Assembly (NCBI RefSeq): GCF_000006565.2
Contig: NC_031474.1
Location: 1,178,001-1,242,000, forward strand
From: Toxoplasma gondii ME49
Lineage: Eukaryota > Apicomplexa > Conoidasida > Eucoccidiorida > Sarcocystidae
Reading direction: 5' to 3'
DNA: 64,000 bases
A program made the position numbers and the translations under genes. Every line of letters begins with the position of its first letter. Within the stretch, counting starts at the first letter, position 1. Below are positions 29,614 through 41,141 of this stretch, in pieces. Below the pieces are notes generated by a model. That model saw nothing but the letters and a program-made list of their open reading frames with translations, was not told the DNA's origin and ran no database searches.

Positions 29614-32256
29614 CTTTACGGTGAGCCATGCTGCGTTACATCTTGTTTATGGAAGCGGATATGGATACGTATGAGAAGCCTTCGATGTCACTTACACGTC
29701 GGCCGCGGGCGAACTGATAGCAATCTGTTACCATCCAGGTGAATGTGGCTGCAGTTTGGCCGCGGAATCGAATGCAGTTTTGATGCCTGCAGTCCACAAC
29801 AGTGACACTGATGCATCTGCGGTATGTCCCGCTGTCGGTCAAGATTCAGCGCTGCCGGCCAATCACCGCATAGAGTTGCTCGTATAAGGGAGGTTTCTCC
29901 ATCGCGAATCACTGGTCTAATACAAAGGTATTGCTCTGACAGTAATTTTCCTTTTTGCAGGCCGGTGACGCAACGCATGACGTGCACATCAGACCGCAGA
30001 GCAGCAAAGGAGACGTGGAGAGTCAAGCGGATTTAATCAAGTGATTACTCAGTGAAATCGCTGCTCTGGTGGCGCGATGCTGGCAAGAATCCGATACCGT
30101 ATCCTGGGGGTTATGCGGAGCGGGTTGACTGAAAGGGCATAGTGAAGTGTGTGAGCGTCTCCTGAGGGGAGATACACTCTTTGAAAAGGGCGTTCTGGAA
30201 GCATTACAGGTTTTGGCTGGGTAGGCCGCTTCGCAGGCACCACGTTAGACTGTGTCGTCGGCACGAGCACAATAGAGGCTTCCACCTAGCGTTTTGTTCA
30301 GCGGTGCTTGACACGGGCTTATGTTACTGGGGTAGAGAACCTCAGCAGGCGTATTTTGATAGCATTTCGTTCGAAGGGGCTACATCAGCATTTGATGGAT
30401 TCCCCCTACCATATGTGACTAAGCGCGTTTTCCGTGATCCGCACACCCTTCTCATCTCGTGGAACTTAGCGGGCGGGGGGGGGGGCGTGGATGTCCTCTG
30501 CATGCAAGAGTGTCTTTGGAGGCTGTTCTTATTTCAATATGTTCTCTGGTGATCTTCCATACGTGAGGTGGAAGAAAAGAGTTAGCAAAGCAGAGAGCGG
30601 CAAAGAATGGCTGGTCCGCGCGTGCTGACTGCTGTTGAACTTGATGTGAACAACTGGGTGTCGGAAAATGTCATCAAGGCTGGGAGCGTCAGCAGCAATA
30701 GTGATCTCGAATGACGAGCAGTGGGGTGCTTGACGGGTTTCCATAGGACACGTACCCGACTTGCCGACACCTGAGGGGATTGTGCTAGGGAAGTGAGAAC
30801 AGTAGCGGGCATTGTAGCTGGGTAGCATTCTTTGTGGAGCTGCCATACACTCAGGATAGCCATATAGCATACAATAGGCACCTTTCCAGAAAAATATACT
30901 GTTTCCCCCGTAAGTCTCACTGTAGCCTTTTTCGCTTCGCAGAAGGGGTGGCGACTTTGACAGTTCGTTGCTCAACGAATCGCGGGTACGGGTTAAGTGC
31001 TGCTCGAGGGAAGACTCAGTTTCTGGATAGTGTGTAATAACTACAGCCTTTTCTTGGGAAAACATTCATCAAGAACCACATTCTACCAGAAACTTTGTGC
31101 GTGAGGTTGCAGCGTTTATCGGCCGCAGTCGCAGTGCTAGATGGGGGGGCCGGACGCGCAGCTCCTAGCAGGCAGTTGTGCTGCAGAACTTCCAGTGTAC
31201 GAGGGGTTTAAGCTTGTAGAACTCCGAAGAGACACACTCCCCCACAGCACGTCCTTTTACGTCAGTGTGTCATTTCTTGATTTTTCGCCAATTGTCGAAT
31301 GAGTGCATATGTTCACTCTCCAGTGTGACGTACCTGTGGCGTGGGCCCCCCGCGACAACGGCCGCCGCAGAGCGGACGGTGGTCCACAGGAACGGCACCC
31401 GATGGGCGCCTGGTCCCGTGACGAAAGAATGCGCTTCCAAACGCGAATAATAACCAAATTTCGAAAGCATTTTTGAAACCCCACCGCAGTACTCTGTGAT
31501 AAATCTCAAGATCTGGCGTCGAACCTACGCAGTACAGCATGCCTTTTATTTTGTGCTCTTCTGATGTCGTGAAGCATCGATTGAGGTGTCGGCAGTACAG
31601 CCTGTGCTTTGATTCGCGGTTACGGCGGGCGGAAGCAGCGCGGCCGCGCACGGGGTTCACACAACAGTTTGTCTGCTTCTCATTTGGCGTGTTGCAGCGC
31701 CTGCTTTGTTTCGTTTGTCTTCTTAAGAATGTCTACACGGACAACACCCACAGGGCGGTCTGAGACTTTGCCAACTCAAAAAAGTCAACACCTTTGTGAG
31801 CGCGCCAACGAACGGCAATCGGTGGAAGGGGCCATTTTCGGTTGGAGCTGTGCGAGGGAAGTGGGGACGGTGTGCGCGAGTGCAGAAGCCGCATGCGCTG
31901 CGTTTGTTTGTCACAAAGGCCACGAAGCGACCACGTTCGAACACCCCACCCACCGTAGTTCACCCGATCAAGAAATGTCTCGGCCGGTGCGGACACTTCT
32001 CCCTCATGGTCTTTCCCCTCACGGATGTTTGACGCACACAACACGAGTTGGTACGCCAGCGACCTGCGCGTCACTTTTTTGTCCCAAACATCCACGTCTT
32101 TGGAAGAGCGTTTACTTTCTCAGTATCTGGTTTCTGTGTGCCGTCTTTGTTCCTATCACCGTGGGAGCAGTACGATACACTAAACATCCGACGCGTCTCC
32201 GACCGGGATCTTTACCGTGTGTTGCTTTTTGTTTATATTCTTCAAGACTTTCCACA
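29614..32256. other. intergenic, with open reading upstream of cyclophilin
   Basis: About 2.6 kb between lysyl-tRNA synthetase and cyclophilin. A 178-codon minus-strand frame (30529-31065) has no family or splice support. From 31609 to the cyclophilin ATG the cyclophilin frame stays open and encodes a hydrophobic segment; see findings. An 11-base G run lies near 30475-30485, and a TGCATGC/GCATGCA overlap at 30499-30506. Confidence 0.45.
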
Positions 32257-32775
32257 ATGCCAAACCCACGCGTGTTCTTCGACATCAGCATTGACAAGAA
32301 GCCTGCGGGCCGCATTGAATTCGAGCTGTTCGCCGATGTTGTTCCCAAAACGGCAGAAAACTTCCGTGCTCTGTGCACTGGCGAGAAGGGTACAGGTCGC
32401 AGCGGAAAGCCGCTATACTACAAGGGATGCCCCTTCCACAGAATCATTCCGCAGTTTATGTGCCAAGGAGGTGACTTCACCCGCATGAATGGAACTGGTG
32501 GCGAGTCTATTTACGGTGAAAAGTTTGCGGATGAGAACTTCAGCTACAAGCACTCCGAGCCCTTCCTCTTGTCTATGGCGAATGCTGGACCCAACACCAA
32601 CGGCTCTCAGTTTTTCATTACAACTGTGCCCTGCCCCTGGTTGGACGGCAAGCACGTTGTTTTTGGGAAGGTTGTTGCTGGACAGGAGGTTGTGAAAATG
32701 ATGGAGGCAGAGGGCCGTTCCAATGGTCAACCCAAGTGTGCTGTTGAAATTTCGTCATGCGGTCAGCTCTCGTAA
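32257..32775 (+). CDS. cyclophilin A-type peptidyl-prolyl isomerase, divergent-loop class
   Basis: This single-exon gene encodes a 172-aa cytosolic PPIase that catalyses cis-trans isomerisation at proline and binds cyclosporin A. The whole protein is one cyclophilin domain. Active-site residues (human CypA in brackets) are Arg62 (55), Phe67 (60), Gln70 (63), Trp128 (121) and His133 (126), so activity and cyclosporin binding are expected. A seven-residue insertion (S-G-K-P-L-Y-Y, 49-55) makes it a divergent-loop cyclophilin. Cys40, Cys168 and Glu83, the redox switch reported for plant and nematode members of that class, are all present. The ATG at 32257 matches the family N-terminus (NPRVFFDI). 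The same frame stays open for 648 bases upstream, so a longer isoform starting at 31975 or earlier is possible. The next gene starts 2.1 kb downstream on the same strand. Confidence 0.96.
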   Translation: MPNPRVFFDISIDKKPAGRIEFELFADVVPKTAENFRALCTGEKGTGRSGKPLYYKGCPFHRIIPQFMCQGGDFTRMNGTGGESIYGEKFADENFSYKHSEPFLLSMANAGPNTNGSQFFITTVPCPWLDGKHVVFGKVVAGQEVVKMMEAEGRSNGQPKCAVEISSCGQLS

Positions 32776-34920
32776 TCATATCACGTGTATGCATGAGTTA
32801 CCTATAGCTGGTTCGGTGTATGTGAGCTAGCTGCTGGTGACAAGCACTCGTTCAACAAGAAGAGACTGTTGAACACGTGGATGCTGTGTGGTGAGTTTGG
32901 TGGTGCGTCGATTGTGAGGCGCTTGCTGCGCATCGGTTGTCAAGACTAGCAAAACCCAGTCTATCCCCGGATCTATGTCATTCCTCGCATGTAAGATACA
33001 ACGGCGGCTTTCGGAAAAGCTTTTTTGCTTTCCACATGCCGTTACTCCAAGCAGCGGGCCAGCAGCACACCGCCACTACATCGTCAGAAACAGCAAACGC
33101 ACCGCCCCATATAGTTTTGAATTGATGTAATAGGCTAGTTCAACCCGTTAAGAAGGCCACTCGTATGCTGTCGGAGAGGCTAAGCGCATCACGGAATAAC
33201 CGTCTCACGGGTGGGCAGCACACAGGGTCCTGTGCTGTTGTTGTTCACGGCCACAACGACATAGCGGTAAGTCGCTTAGAGAAAGTATTTCGAAGTGGCA
33301 GACCTGGCACTGAAACACAGGTAGGAAGAAGTGTGTCTCGTAGAAGCTTTGTTAGGGGCGCCCCTTGTTCGCGGTTTGCCAAGAAAGTGGAAGCGCATCT
33401 CCTGGAAGGTAGTCGCGCGTTCTGAGTTGGGACGCAAGTAGGGTGGTAGTTTCTCGTGGCCGACAGGATTATGTCTACTAGCTTCAGTGACAAGTGCAGG
33501 GTTATCCCAGGAGATGTCGCTGTTAAAGGTCGATTCATCGAAAATGCACTTTTTGGGATGCACACGGTCTCATCATTCAGGTGTTGTACACTGCTCCGCA
33601 CCTGCGTAGCATAACACCAGTACATTTTGTGATGCTGGATCACGACCAGTTTACTGGCATTCCGCAGTAGGTCAACTGCAGTAGCCAATATTTTCATGGA
33701 TATAATATGAATAGCACCCCTCGAGATGCCTTGGGCGCTGGTAAGAATTGTGGCGCTGGTACATCCGGTTCCTCGTGTAAACGATGCGAGCATCCACCTC
33801 TGTTTAGGGTGGCTGACCCAGGCTGTTTGCGCATCTTGCAAACGGCAGGCCACACGGAGTTGATGCTCGCACTCATCTCACTAGAACTTGTTTATGGCGT
33901 GAGTTTTAGACTGCACAACACCAGTGGATGAGTGACTGATTTGGACCAGGCTCAACCTCAGCGTCGATGTTATGGAGCAGTGACATTTATCTGCAGCAGT
34001 TTCACTTGCTGCGTCGCCTTCCTAGCTAAAAAGAATCACAGCAATTAAGAGTCACGAGAAACTGCCACTTCAGCTCGACAAGGCATGGTTTGAAGCACAC
34101 GTCAGGTGACGTCTTGCGCGTGTGGGCGTGTCGTCCCGAGCTTCTGTTCGCGCATGCCTGCATACTGTCGGCTAGCTGGAAAGTAAAAAAGTGCCTCGCG
34201 AAAAGGGTGCCGTTTTCTGTGGATTGGGAACGCCATGTTTGCATATCTAATACATGTCTATCTTTGCCAAGCAACCAACAACAGCATATCTGTTGTTCGT
34301 TCAGTGACGGTTCCTTTTTAAATCCCCGTGACGGCGTTGAAACTGGTTCCTTGTCTTGCCCTACTGCTCGGTGACCGCACGCTCGCGGATTTTCGGTAAG
34401 ACTGCGTTTTTCGGTTTGCGCAGTTTCCCATTTTGAATGTGTAGATGACTGAGGACTTTATGTATTGTGCTGCGAATGCGAACGTTATTATCCATCGAGA
34501 ATTGACGCACAACACCCTGCATTCAGCGCCTTCTCTCTGGTTTTCGCAGCACCGCCCAACTCGTCCTTGTGGCCCGTCCTCCACTTTCGTGGGTGCCCAT
34601 CCCATGGCACTATGCCACACGCCATTTTCCCGCGGCTCACTGTGTTTCGATCTTTGAGTGAAGATGTGTTGCTCGCATACAAATAATTGGGCAAGCAGTG
34701 AAGAATGCTCAACAAGTTCGTGGCAATCCACGAAAAATACGGGGAGCTGATGTGACTTGCAAAGGGGTGTGCGTTCACGGCAACCAGTTTTTGCGCAATT
34801 AGGGGTCCCAAGAAGATCGCTACCTCATCTTATCAACGCAAGTCCTTCGTGAATGTGGTGAGGTGGGCTTTGACTTAACGGTTGTAGAGGTGTTTAGGGT
34901 GCCAGGCGCATAACTCCATA
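32776..34920. other. intergenic, nothing recognised
   Basis: About 2.1 kb between cyclophilin and the membrane-protein gene. A 202-codon minus-strand frame (33245-33853) and several shorter ones lack domain features, splice context and start context. I see no gene here. Confidence 0.45.
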
Positions 34921-36150
34921 ATGTCTCCTGTTCACTCAACTCAATCTCACCCTCGAGTGTCGTCGCAGAAGCCTCAAGCTCACGCGCCTGTTGGTACTTC
35001 TGCTTTGGTGTCGAGAGGGTCAGACTCACAGTGGCTTGCACGGGCCGTTTTTGGCGATCATGAACTGTTTCCGACTGCATTTCCCTTTATTGGAGGGTCG
35101 GAGGCTGTGACAGAAACACTATCAAATACAGAGGCCGAGGAAGCAAGCACACATCTTCGGGATTCTCTTATGGTAGACGCTGGTTTCCAGTTCAGCTGTG
35201 ATCCCATATTGGCAACTCAGCCACCTCGTAGTGCTTGTAAGACAGATGACGGAGAGCGTGGATACAGACCGTCGGTGCGGCACGCCCATTCAGACAACGG
35301 CCACCACGCGGTCTACCACCGCACTGAGGCGCCTTTGCGTTCCTACTCGCTTATGGATATCGAAAATGATGCATTTACAGGCATTCATGAAGATGATGTG
35401 GAGAACGCTATGGGCCATTGCTTGCGGAATCTGCAGTTCGTCTTCAGTTTCCTGCTTCTGTGTTTGGGAACGTCGTTACTGCTTCATTGGCCAGATATGA
35501 GGAATACGTCCCCCCTACTGTTTTATTATATCCTTGGATGCATGCTGGCGGAAGTCGTTCTCGTGTTCTGTCTTGCATGTTTCATGTGTCTCATGGCATG
35601 CCTCGTGGGGGAGGGCGGAGCTGCCTACGGCAGTGTTATGTGCGGCCTCCTACACCGTGTGGCAGAGGGCGCAACCCACTACACGCTTACGGGTGTCGGG
35701 GCGTACACACTATATAACTTCAATGAACTCGAAAGCACGCTATTCCAGTCGGAGGAGCATATCCAGGAGAAGTTCAACTGGTTGCTGGTCTATGTAGGAT
35801 GTGAGGTGGTTATCTCTTTGCTGTATTCTCTCCAAACCCTGGGGACCCTATTCGGGATTTTCAAGTTTGTTCTTGTCAAAATCTACGCGAAGATAACAGG
35901 AAGAGGAGAAGTGCAGTTTCAACAGGGCGACGCGCCCATCATCTACGCGTCTCTCGACCAGTATCGCAGAGCACTGCCGACAATGCGGAACCCCGTTGAT
36001 ATTGCATTTGCAAGGCATCATCAGCGAAGCGCCCAAGCGAGCACGCCAAAGGAAGGTGAAGGGACCGTTGACGTAGAAATGGGCGGAGTTGGCTCTTCCA
36101 GCCAAGACACTACTCGGAGTACACAACCTCTCCTTGTTAACCACACATAA
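34921..36150 (+). CDS. multi-pass membrane protein, single exon, unknown function
   Basis: An uninterrupted 409-codon frame starts at an ATG with acceptable context (A at -3) and ends PLLVNHT. Residues 1-170 are hydrophilic and Ser/Thr/His-rich, without a signal peptide. Hydrophobic helices follow at about 172-190 (FVFSFLLLCLGTSLLLHW), 199-230 (a Cys- and Leu-rich double-length stretch), about 232-260 (weaker, small residues) and 287-320 (LLVYVGCEVVISLLY, then LFGIFKFVLV). The tail of about 80 residues is acidic and Ser/Thr-rich. A four-pass topology with both termini cytosolic fits best. I recognise no family: the four-helix layout is tetraspanin-like but there is no CCG motif or large Cys-rich loop. 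Codon use and length make it a convincing gene. Being intronless, like the neighbouring cyclophilin, is unusual in this window. Confidence 0.8.
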   Translation: MSPVHSTQSHPRVSSQKPQAHAPVGTSALVSRGSDSQWLARAVFGDHELFPTAFPFIGGSEAVTETLSNTEAEEASTHLRDSLMVDAGFQFSCDPILATQPPRSACKTDDGERGYRPSVRHAHSDNGHHAVYHRTEAPLRSYSLMDIENDAFTGIHEDDVENAMGHCLRNLQFVFSFLLLCLGTSLLLHWPDMRNTSPLLFYYILGCMLAEVVLVFCLACFMCLMACLVGEGGAAYGSVMCGLLHRVAEGATHYTLTGVGAYTLYNFNELESTLFQSEEHIQEKFNWLLVYVGCEVVISLLYSLQTLGTLFGIFKFVLVKIYAKITGRGEVQFQQGDAPIIYASLDQYRRALPTMRNPVDIAFARHHQRSAQASTPKEGEGTVDVEMGGVGSSSQDTTRSTQPLLVNHT

Positions 36151-37735
36151 GTGAAGAGCCACGGGCGTAGGTGTACACGCAACTGTGCAGGCGACTTGCG
36201 GGCCACATGTGGCGTCGAATGGTGCTGAGTGTGCGCGGTGAGTGGCGATTCATCGTATTTCAGTTGTTCCACCGTCAACCACCTGTCGTGGTACCGGCCG
36301 TTTCGGGCCAGTGTGTATCTTGTTGAAGTGAATTTGCACTCGTGGAGGCTTCTTGGGACGAACAAACTTGAGAAACATTCGATAAACGCAGCAGAATGGG
36401 AATCGGTTTGTCAATTTCACCGAAAAAAAAGGGAAGCTGATCTGAGGAAGTGGAGTGAACTACGCTACTCTGGATTTTTTTTCAAAGATGTGTTGCACTG
36501 CGCGTGGTCTGCGTAAGGATTCAGGCTGGAGCCGAGCTAGCTTGTCTTCAGTTCTCATCGGGCCGGTCCCGGCTAAACTCTCTCACGGTTCCGGCGCTTG
36601 CTCGCATGCATCATTGCCCTGCTATGTGATTTCCTCGCAACCAGTCTTCTAAACACCCTTTTGGCGGTTTCCTTGCCATCAGGACAACTTCAGTGGACAA
36701 AGCTTCCCAGGTGTTTTTGCAGTTTGATATAATCACAGTTCACATGTCCCACTGGCACTGTAAACGAGAGGGCGACGGTGCAGGCGTCAAATATCAGCAG
36801 AGGAAAGAGAGGAAAGGCAACCAGTACTTGTCAGTATGACACCACACTTTTTCCGTGACATGCGCTACACCTGCGTGCAGCAAAATTTGCGCATGTCCCA
36901 CCCCACCATGAAGGCACACTGCGACGACCGCGCAGCTACCCCTTTGAAAAAGTGGAATGGCGTGAGACGGTTGCCACAGCTTTTGCTGAATTGAACATCG
37001 TTGTTCGTCTCGCGGCAAGGAGATACCGCCTTCAGCAAATTGTGCAAGTGTGTAAAAAAAGTCAGGGCAGTGAAGTTTGGTCTTTGCTGTTTCGAAGCCC
37101 TTAGTAGCGGAAGTTACGTCGGAAAAAGGGGGAGATATGAGAGAGAGGCTTTTGGGAGTATTTTCATATTTGCATAGTCTCTATGATTCGACCTGATCCG
37201 GAGCGTCATTCTGACGACTTCGGCCGCCATCTGACGCTAGGGCGTGAACGCGGTCTTCTGTATATCGCTTTGAAGAATGTACAGTAGATGTAGCTCCCAC
37301 CTCAGACCCAGGCAATCGTCTGCTTGTAGGCGTGCGTGTTGTTCTCCTGCACAAGCGCACACATGGACACGTGCTTGCAGCGGTATCTTCACCGAACACG
37401 TAGTGTGCACAACCCCCATGTGAATCGCTGTTCGAGGGCAACTGTGGCTCAGAAGCTCATGGGGCGAGGAGATTTTCGCCACATTTCACAGGTTACCAAA
37501 ACATTTGAAAACGGAAAGTGGCCGGTGCACTTGTGCAGATTTCGTGCACCCCTTCCCCTACACCAGCTTTTTGAGCATGACTGTGTTTTCCACTCCGTCT
37601 GCGCCCTGGGCAGTTCTACGGGGATTCACATCAAAATAAAGATTCGATTCCTATCACCTCCTCAGTTTCCTCCTCAGGCTTAACTGACTAGTTGAGTTGC
37701 ACGAAACCAGAGGGTCTCTGTTGGGCCTCGAAGCC
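36151..37735. other. intergenic, convergent 3' ends
   Basis: About 1.6 kb between the stops of two convergent genes. Frames on either strand are short and unsupported. A GCATGCA motif lies at 36604-36610. Confidence 0.45.
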
Positions 37736-40700
37736 TTACGGAGAAAGGGGCGTCATTGTTCCGGAGTGATGCTTGCTTTCGCGGCCATCATCAGAGAACC
37801 TGCAACGGACGAGGCAAGGTAGGTTGCCACGAAAATAGAGAATAACTACGGTGCTAAGGATCTACTATGTTGCCATCGCATCGGAGACTGCGCACGATGG
37901 ACGCATGCCTACGTCTGTTGTGCTGAAACGAGCACCCTAAACCAGCATCCCAGCCACACCCTCTCGCGGTTGTAAACCGATCCCACAACCAAAGAGCAGC
38001 AGCTGTCTCAGAGCTGCCACCAGTACGTTTGCTGTTTTCTTTCCTTACCGTGACGAGAGGCCGCTGGAAACTCTCATTCCCGCTCGGATGTACCGCTCAT
38101 TAAGCTTCAGAGATCGACAAACTGGGGCGAAGCCGACAACGATGCCCAAGAGGAGACCAACAAACACCCCCACCATGATGCCAACGCCACCTGTTCCAGT
38201 AAAGAAACCGATGACCCCTCCACAGCCAACGCCGCCAAGTGCTCCCAGCCATGCACCTCGTCGACCGAGAAGGACAATGGCGATGGACTGTGACATCATG
38301 GAACCGCCGAGGTACAGAGCTCCCGCCCAGCAAGCGGGAGGGACGAAACCTCCGATGAGGCCCCCCGTCACCAACCCGCCGATCGCTGCACCAATCATCC
38401 AGTAGCCGCCACCCTTGTAGAAATGAGACGAAAAAAGTCCCTGCGGAAACAATAGCACGATCATGCTGTCGGGTTTATGGAACTGAACTTCTAGCCTGAG
38501 GGCCACAATCGTTTGCATAAACAAGGTAAAGTCATCAAATGCAGGAGGGCTGCAGCTGGAAGCAAACGCCAACGATGCAAATGAATTCAAGGGTCTACAG
38601 TCTGCCCCAAGAAAAGAGCAACTTCCCATCCAGCAGAGCACTTATCGGCAACGAACCATCTCGATCCCCTACGCACATGTATGGTCGAGTACTTTACCAT
38701 CTGCAGAAACAGGCACCACTTCCTGCCGATACGCCCTACAATTAGACGCTAACAATGGCATATAACTAGAAACAGTCGCTGTGGTGTTCGAACTCAAAAG
38801 GAAAAATTGTGCGACGACCACACCACAATAAGCGCAGCTAGGTTCGTGGCGGTGAACCGTGCTGACTCGCAGTGGTCCCGCTGCCACGAAATACGATCTG
38901 GAAGGAAGTAAAAAGAAGTTGTGATGGGCTAACCTTCGAATACAGGGAGGCGGTGAGGTGAAAGGCGACAAAGCTGGCAACGATGTTGACGACGAGTACC
39001 ACGATGCTGATAGACCACACCGGCCAGCATGAGCAGGCATCGAAGCAAGCTTCCGCAGCCTGAATTAGCAAACAAAAGGCATGGGACAAACTCCAGTCGC
39101 AATGGCAGCAAGCTAAGGCAGAAAGGTTTCACGGCCACGATGAGGCGAACTGCAGAGTTGCGTTGAATGTTTCCCCCATTTAAGGGCTGAATGGCGATGC
39201 CTCACGAAATTCCTTTCGGTGAAAGCAGGTAATCACCTCAACGTCTTTTCGACTCAGTGGAATTTCCACTCTCTGGAAAGAATCGAGACTCTCAACTGAC
39301 ATGTGCATCCCTAGAAAGTATTTTCAACGACGACTTGTTTTCTAGGTGAACCACTTACAGTCCGGACTCTCTGTTGAGAGTGGATAACTCTAGCGCCGAC
39401 CGACCCGACAGAGATCTCTTCCACTGAAGGATCGAGCAGCAACTCTTCTTGCGCATCGGGCGCGCCCTCAACAGAGTCGGTTACCATCAGTCTGTTGTTT
39501 CCTACAGTTGATCTCCTTGTGACAGCAGAAGCACCAGTCACTCCAGCTGCTGCCGGCACATTCTCTCCTGCTGATGCTGAAGTCGCTCCTGCAACTGCTT
39601 GTGGTACCAGTGAAACACCGGAGGCACCACCACTTGTCCCTATGGCTCCAGCCATCGCTGCGGGAGCGGGAGGAGCACCGGTGCTAGCTGCCGCCGCGGG
39701 AACAGCCGATGAACCTGTGGAGGAAGAAGCTGCAGGAGGTGAAGCAGGAGCTGCAACAACTGCTGGTGCGGCTGCCCCTGCTGGAATTGATGTAGCAGCT
39801 GCTGGTGCGGCTGCCCCTGCTAGAATTGATGTAGCAGCTGCTGGTGCGGCTGCCCCTGCTGGAATTGATGTAGCAGCTGCTGGTGCGGCTGCCCCTGCTG
39901 GAATTGATGTAGCAGCTGCTGGTGCGGCTGCCCCTGCTGGAATTGATGTAGCAGCTGCTGGTGCGGATGCACCTGCTGGAATTGATGTAGCAGCTGCTGG
40001 TGCGGCTGCACCTGCTGGAAGTGCTGTAGGAGCTGCTGGTGCGACTGCCCCTGTTTGAGGTGCTGTAGCTGCTGAGGGTGTTGGAGCTGCAGCGGTTGAA
40101 GCAGCAGCTGCTACCACCGGTTCAGCGTTGACTGCTGGCTGTTCTCCAGCAGGGACTGGAGCCGGTACAGTTGTTGGTGTTGTTGCAGGGGCAAGCGGCT
40201 TCTCTGACTGAGGAACGACGCCTACACCAGAGGTCGTAGCAGGCAAAACAGAAGTCGTAGTCACACCAACGGAACCCAGTGCACCTTGGTTCGTCATCGG
40301 TGGTGAGACGGCATGAGCATCCAAGACGCCTCCTTCACCTGCAACAAGAGGGATTCCTTGGTTCTGTCCAGCTGATACGGGGACGGGAACGGTGGCTGCA
40401 ACCGCTCCTTCGGGAGCCACCACTGGTGGTGCCACTGCGGGCGCTACACGTGACAGAGACTGCGCAAACACTGTAGGAACTCCAGTTTGTGATGGAGCCG
40501 CGGGTTGCGTTGCCACCCGGCTCGGATCAGCTGTCTCCTCGAGCCCTGCCCGGGACGCAGGATTCATAATAGGTGGCAGTGGTGCATGTGATGCGGCTGG
40601 CAGCATTGCAAGAATTTCCGGTCGACCATTTGCGATGGCGCGTTTGACAGTTCGAGAAGGAGAAAAAGGTTCAACAGGAACTGCGCCGGAGATACTCAAG

Positions 40701-41032
40701 TTTGTCTCCGTAGTTCCGGTTGAAGGTGTAGGAAGAAGGAAGGAGGAGTTCCGAGGAGATGTCGCGTCATTGAAGGCGGAATTTGAAGGGGGCGCGTAAC
40801 TATCAGTATCTCTATGATGCCTGTGAATAGGTTTCAAACCATGCTTCCGGGATTGGGACGACCAGTCCGTATGTAAATTCACATGGTTATCAGTAGTGTC
40901 AGCGTCTGCGTCGGTGTAGGCAGAACCCTTGAATCTGTGTCCCTCTCCCCTGTCTGCTTGGAACAGGGCACTGATAAAGATGGCGGCTGAAAGAACGCCA
41001 ACGGAGGCCCAAAGGCGCCTCGTGGAATGCAT
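37736..41032 (-). CDS. secreted or surface Ala/Pro-repeat protein with glycine-zipper membrane helices, 4 exons
   Basis: Exons on the minus strand: 41032-39359, 39059-38934, 38440-38049, 37799-37736. Phases agree exactly and give 751 aa. Residues 1-27 are a signal peptide (LWASVGVLSAAIFISALF). Residues 30-330 are low-complexity, rich in Ala, Pro, Thr and Val. Residues 334-425 are seven copies of a 13-residue repeat, T-S-I-P-A-G-A-A-A-P-A-A-A. Exon 2 carries a Cys-containing segment and a membrane helix (VVLVVNIVASFVAF). Exon 3 encodes a long Gly-rich hydrophobic stretch (about 613-705) with repeated GxxxG spacing, enough for three or four packed helices. The tail is short and polar. This layout suits a dense-granule, rhoptry or plasma-membrane protein of a coccidian, but I recognise no named protein. 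A TGCATGC motif lies 43 bp upstream of the ATG. The long antisense frame through the repeat is a composition artefact. Confidence 0.82.
39760..40032 (-). repeat. 39-bp tandem repeat, seven copies, in frame
   Basis: Seven head-to-tail copies of a 39-bp unit begin at about 39760, 39799, 39838, 39877, 39916, 39955 and 39994, with a decayed eighth unit to about 40060. Each encodes 13 residues, so copy-number change keeps the frame. The middle copies are nearly identical (single-base differences such as the Ile-Leu variant), which points to recent expansion or homogenisation. Confidence 0.95.
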
Positions 41033-41074
41033 GGCGACGACTGACGGAAAAAAAGCATCAGCGGATGGCGTGAG

Positions 41075-41081
41075 TGCATGC
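41075..41081. promoter_or_regulatory. TGCATGC motif 43 bp upstream of the repeat-protein start
   Basis: An exact TGCATGC heptamer lies just 5' of the ATG at 41032 on the minus strand. A TATAAATT-like stretch (minus strand, about 41131-41140) lies a further 50-60 bp upstream. Position suggests a core-promoter or 5' UTR element. Confidence 0.35.
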
Positions 41082-41141
41082 GAGCTAGCAAGTCTCTTAG
41101 ATGAAAAAGGCTTTACACCTGTTGAGCGGGCAATTTATAGT

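Noticed and set aside
30529..31065. 178-codon minus-strand open frame
   Set aside because: No recognisable features; it sits in the 3' flank of lysyl-tRNA synthetase and has a composition typical of non-coding frames.
33245..33853. 202-codon minus-strand open frame
   Set aside because: No domain, no start context, no splice partners, and no periodic pattern of hydrophobic residues.
39495..40058. 187-codon plus-strand open frame, Ala/Gly-rich
   Set aside because: It is the antisense of the Ala/Pro repeat exon. The codon structure of GC-rich Ala/Pro codons keeps the complementary frame open. It has no splice sites, and the minus-strand gene is supported by signal peptide and exact phases.
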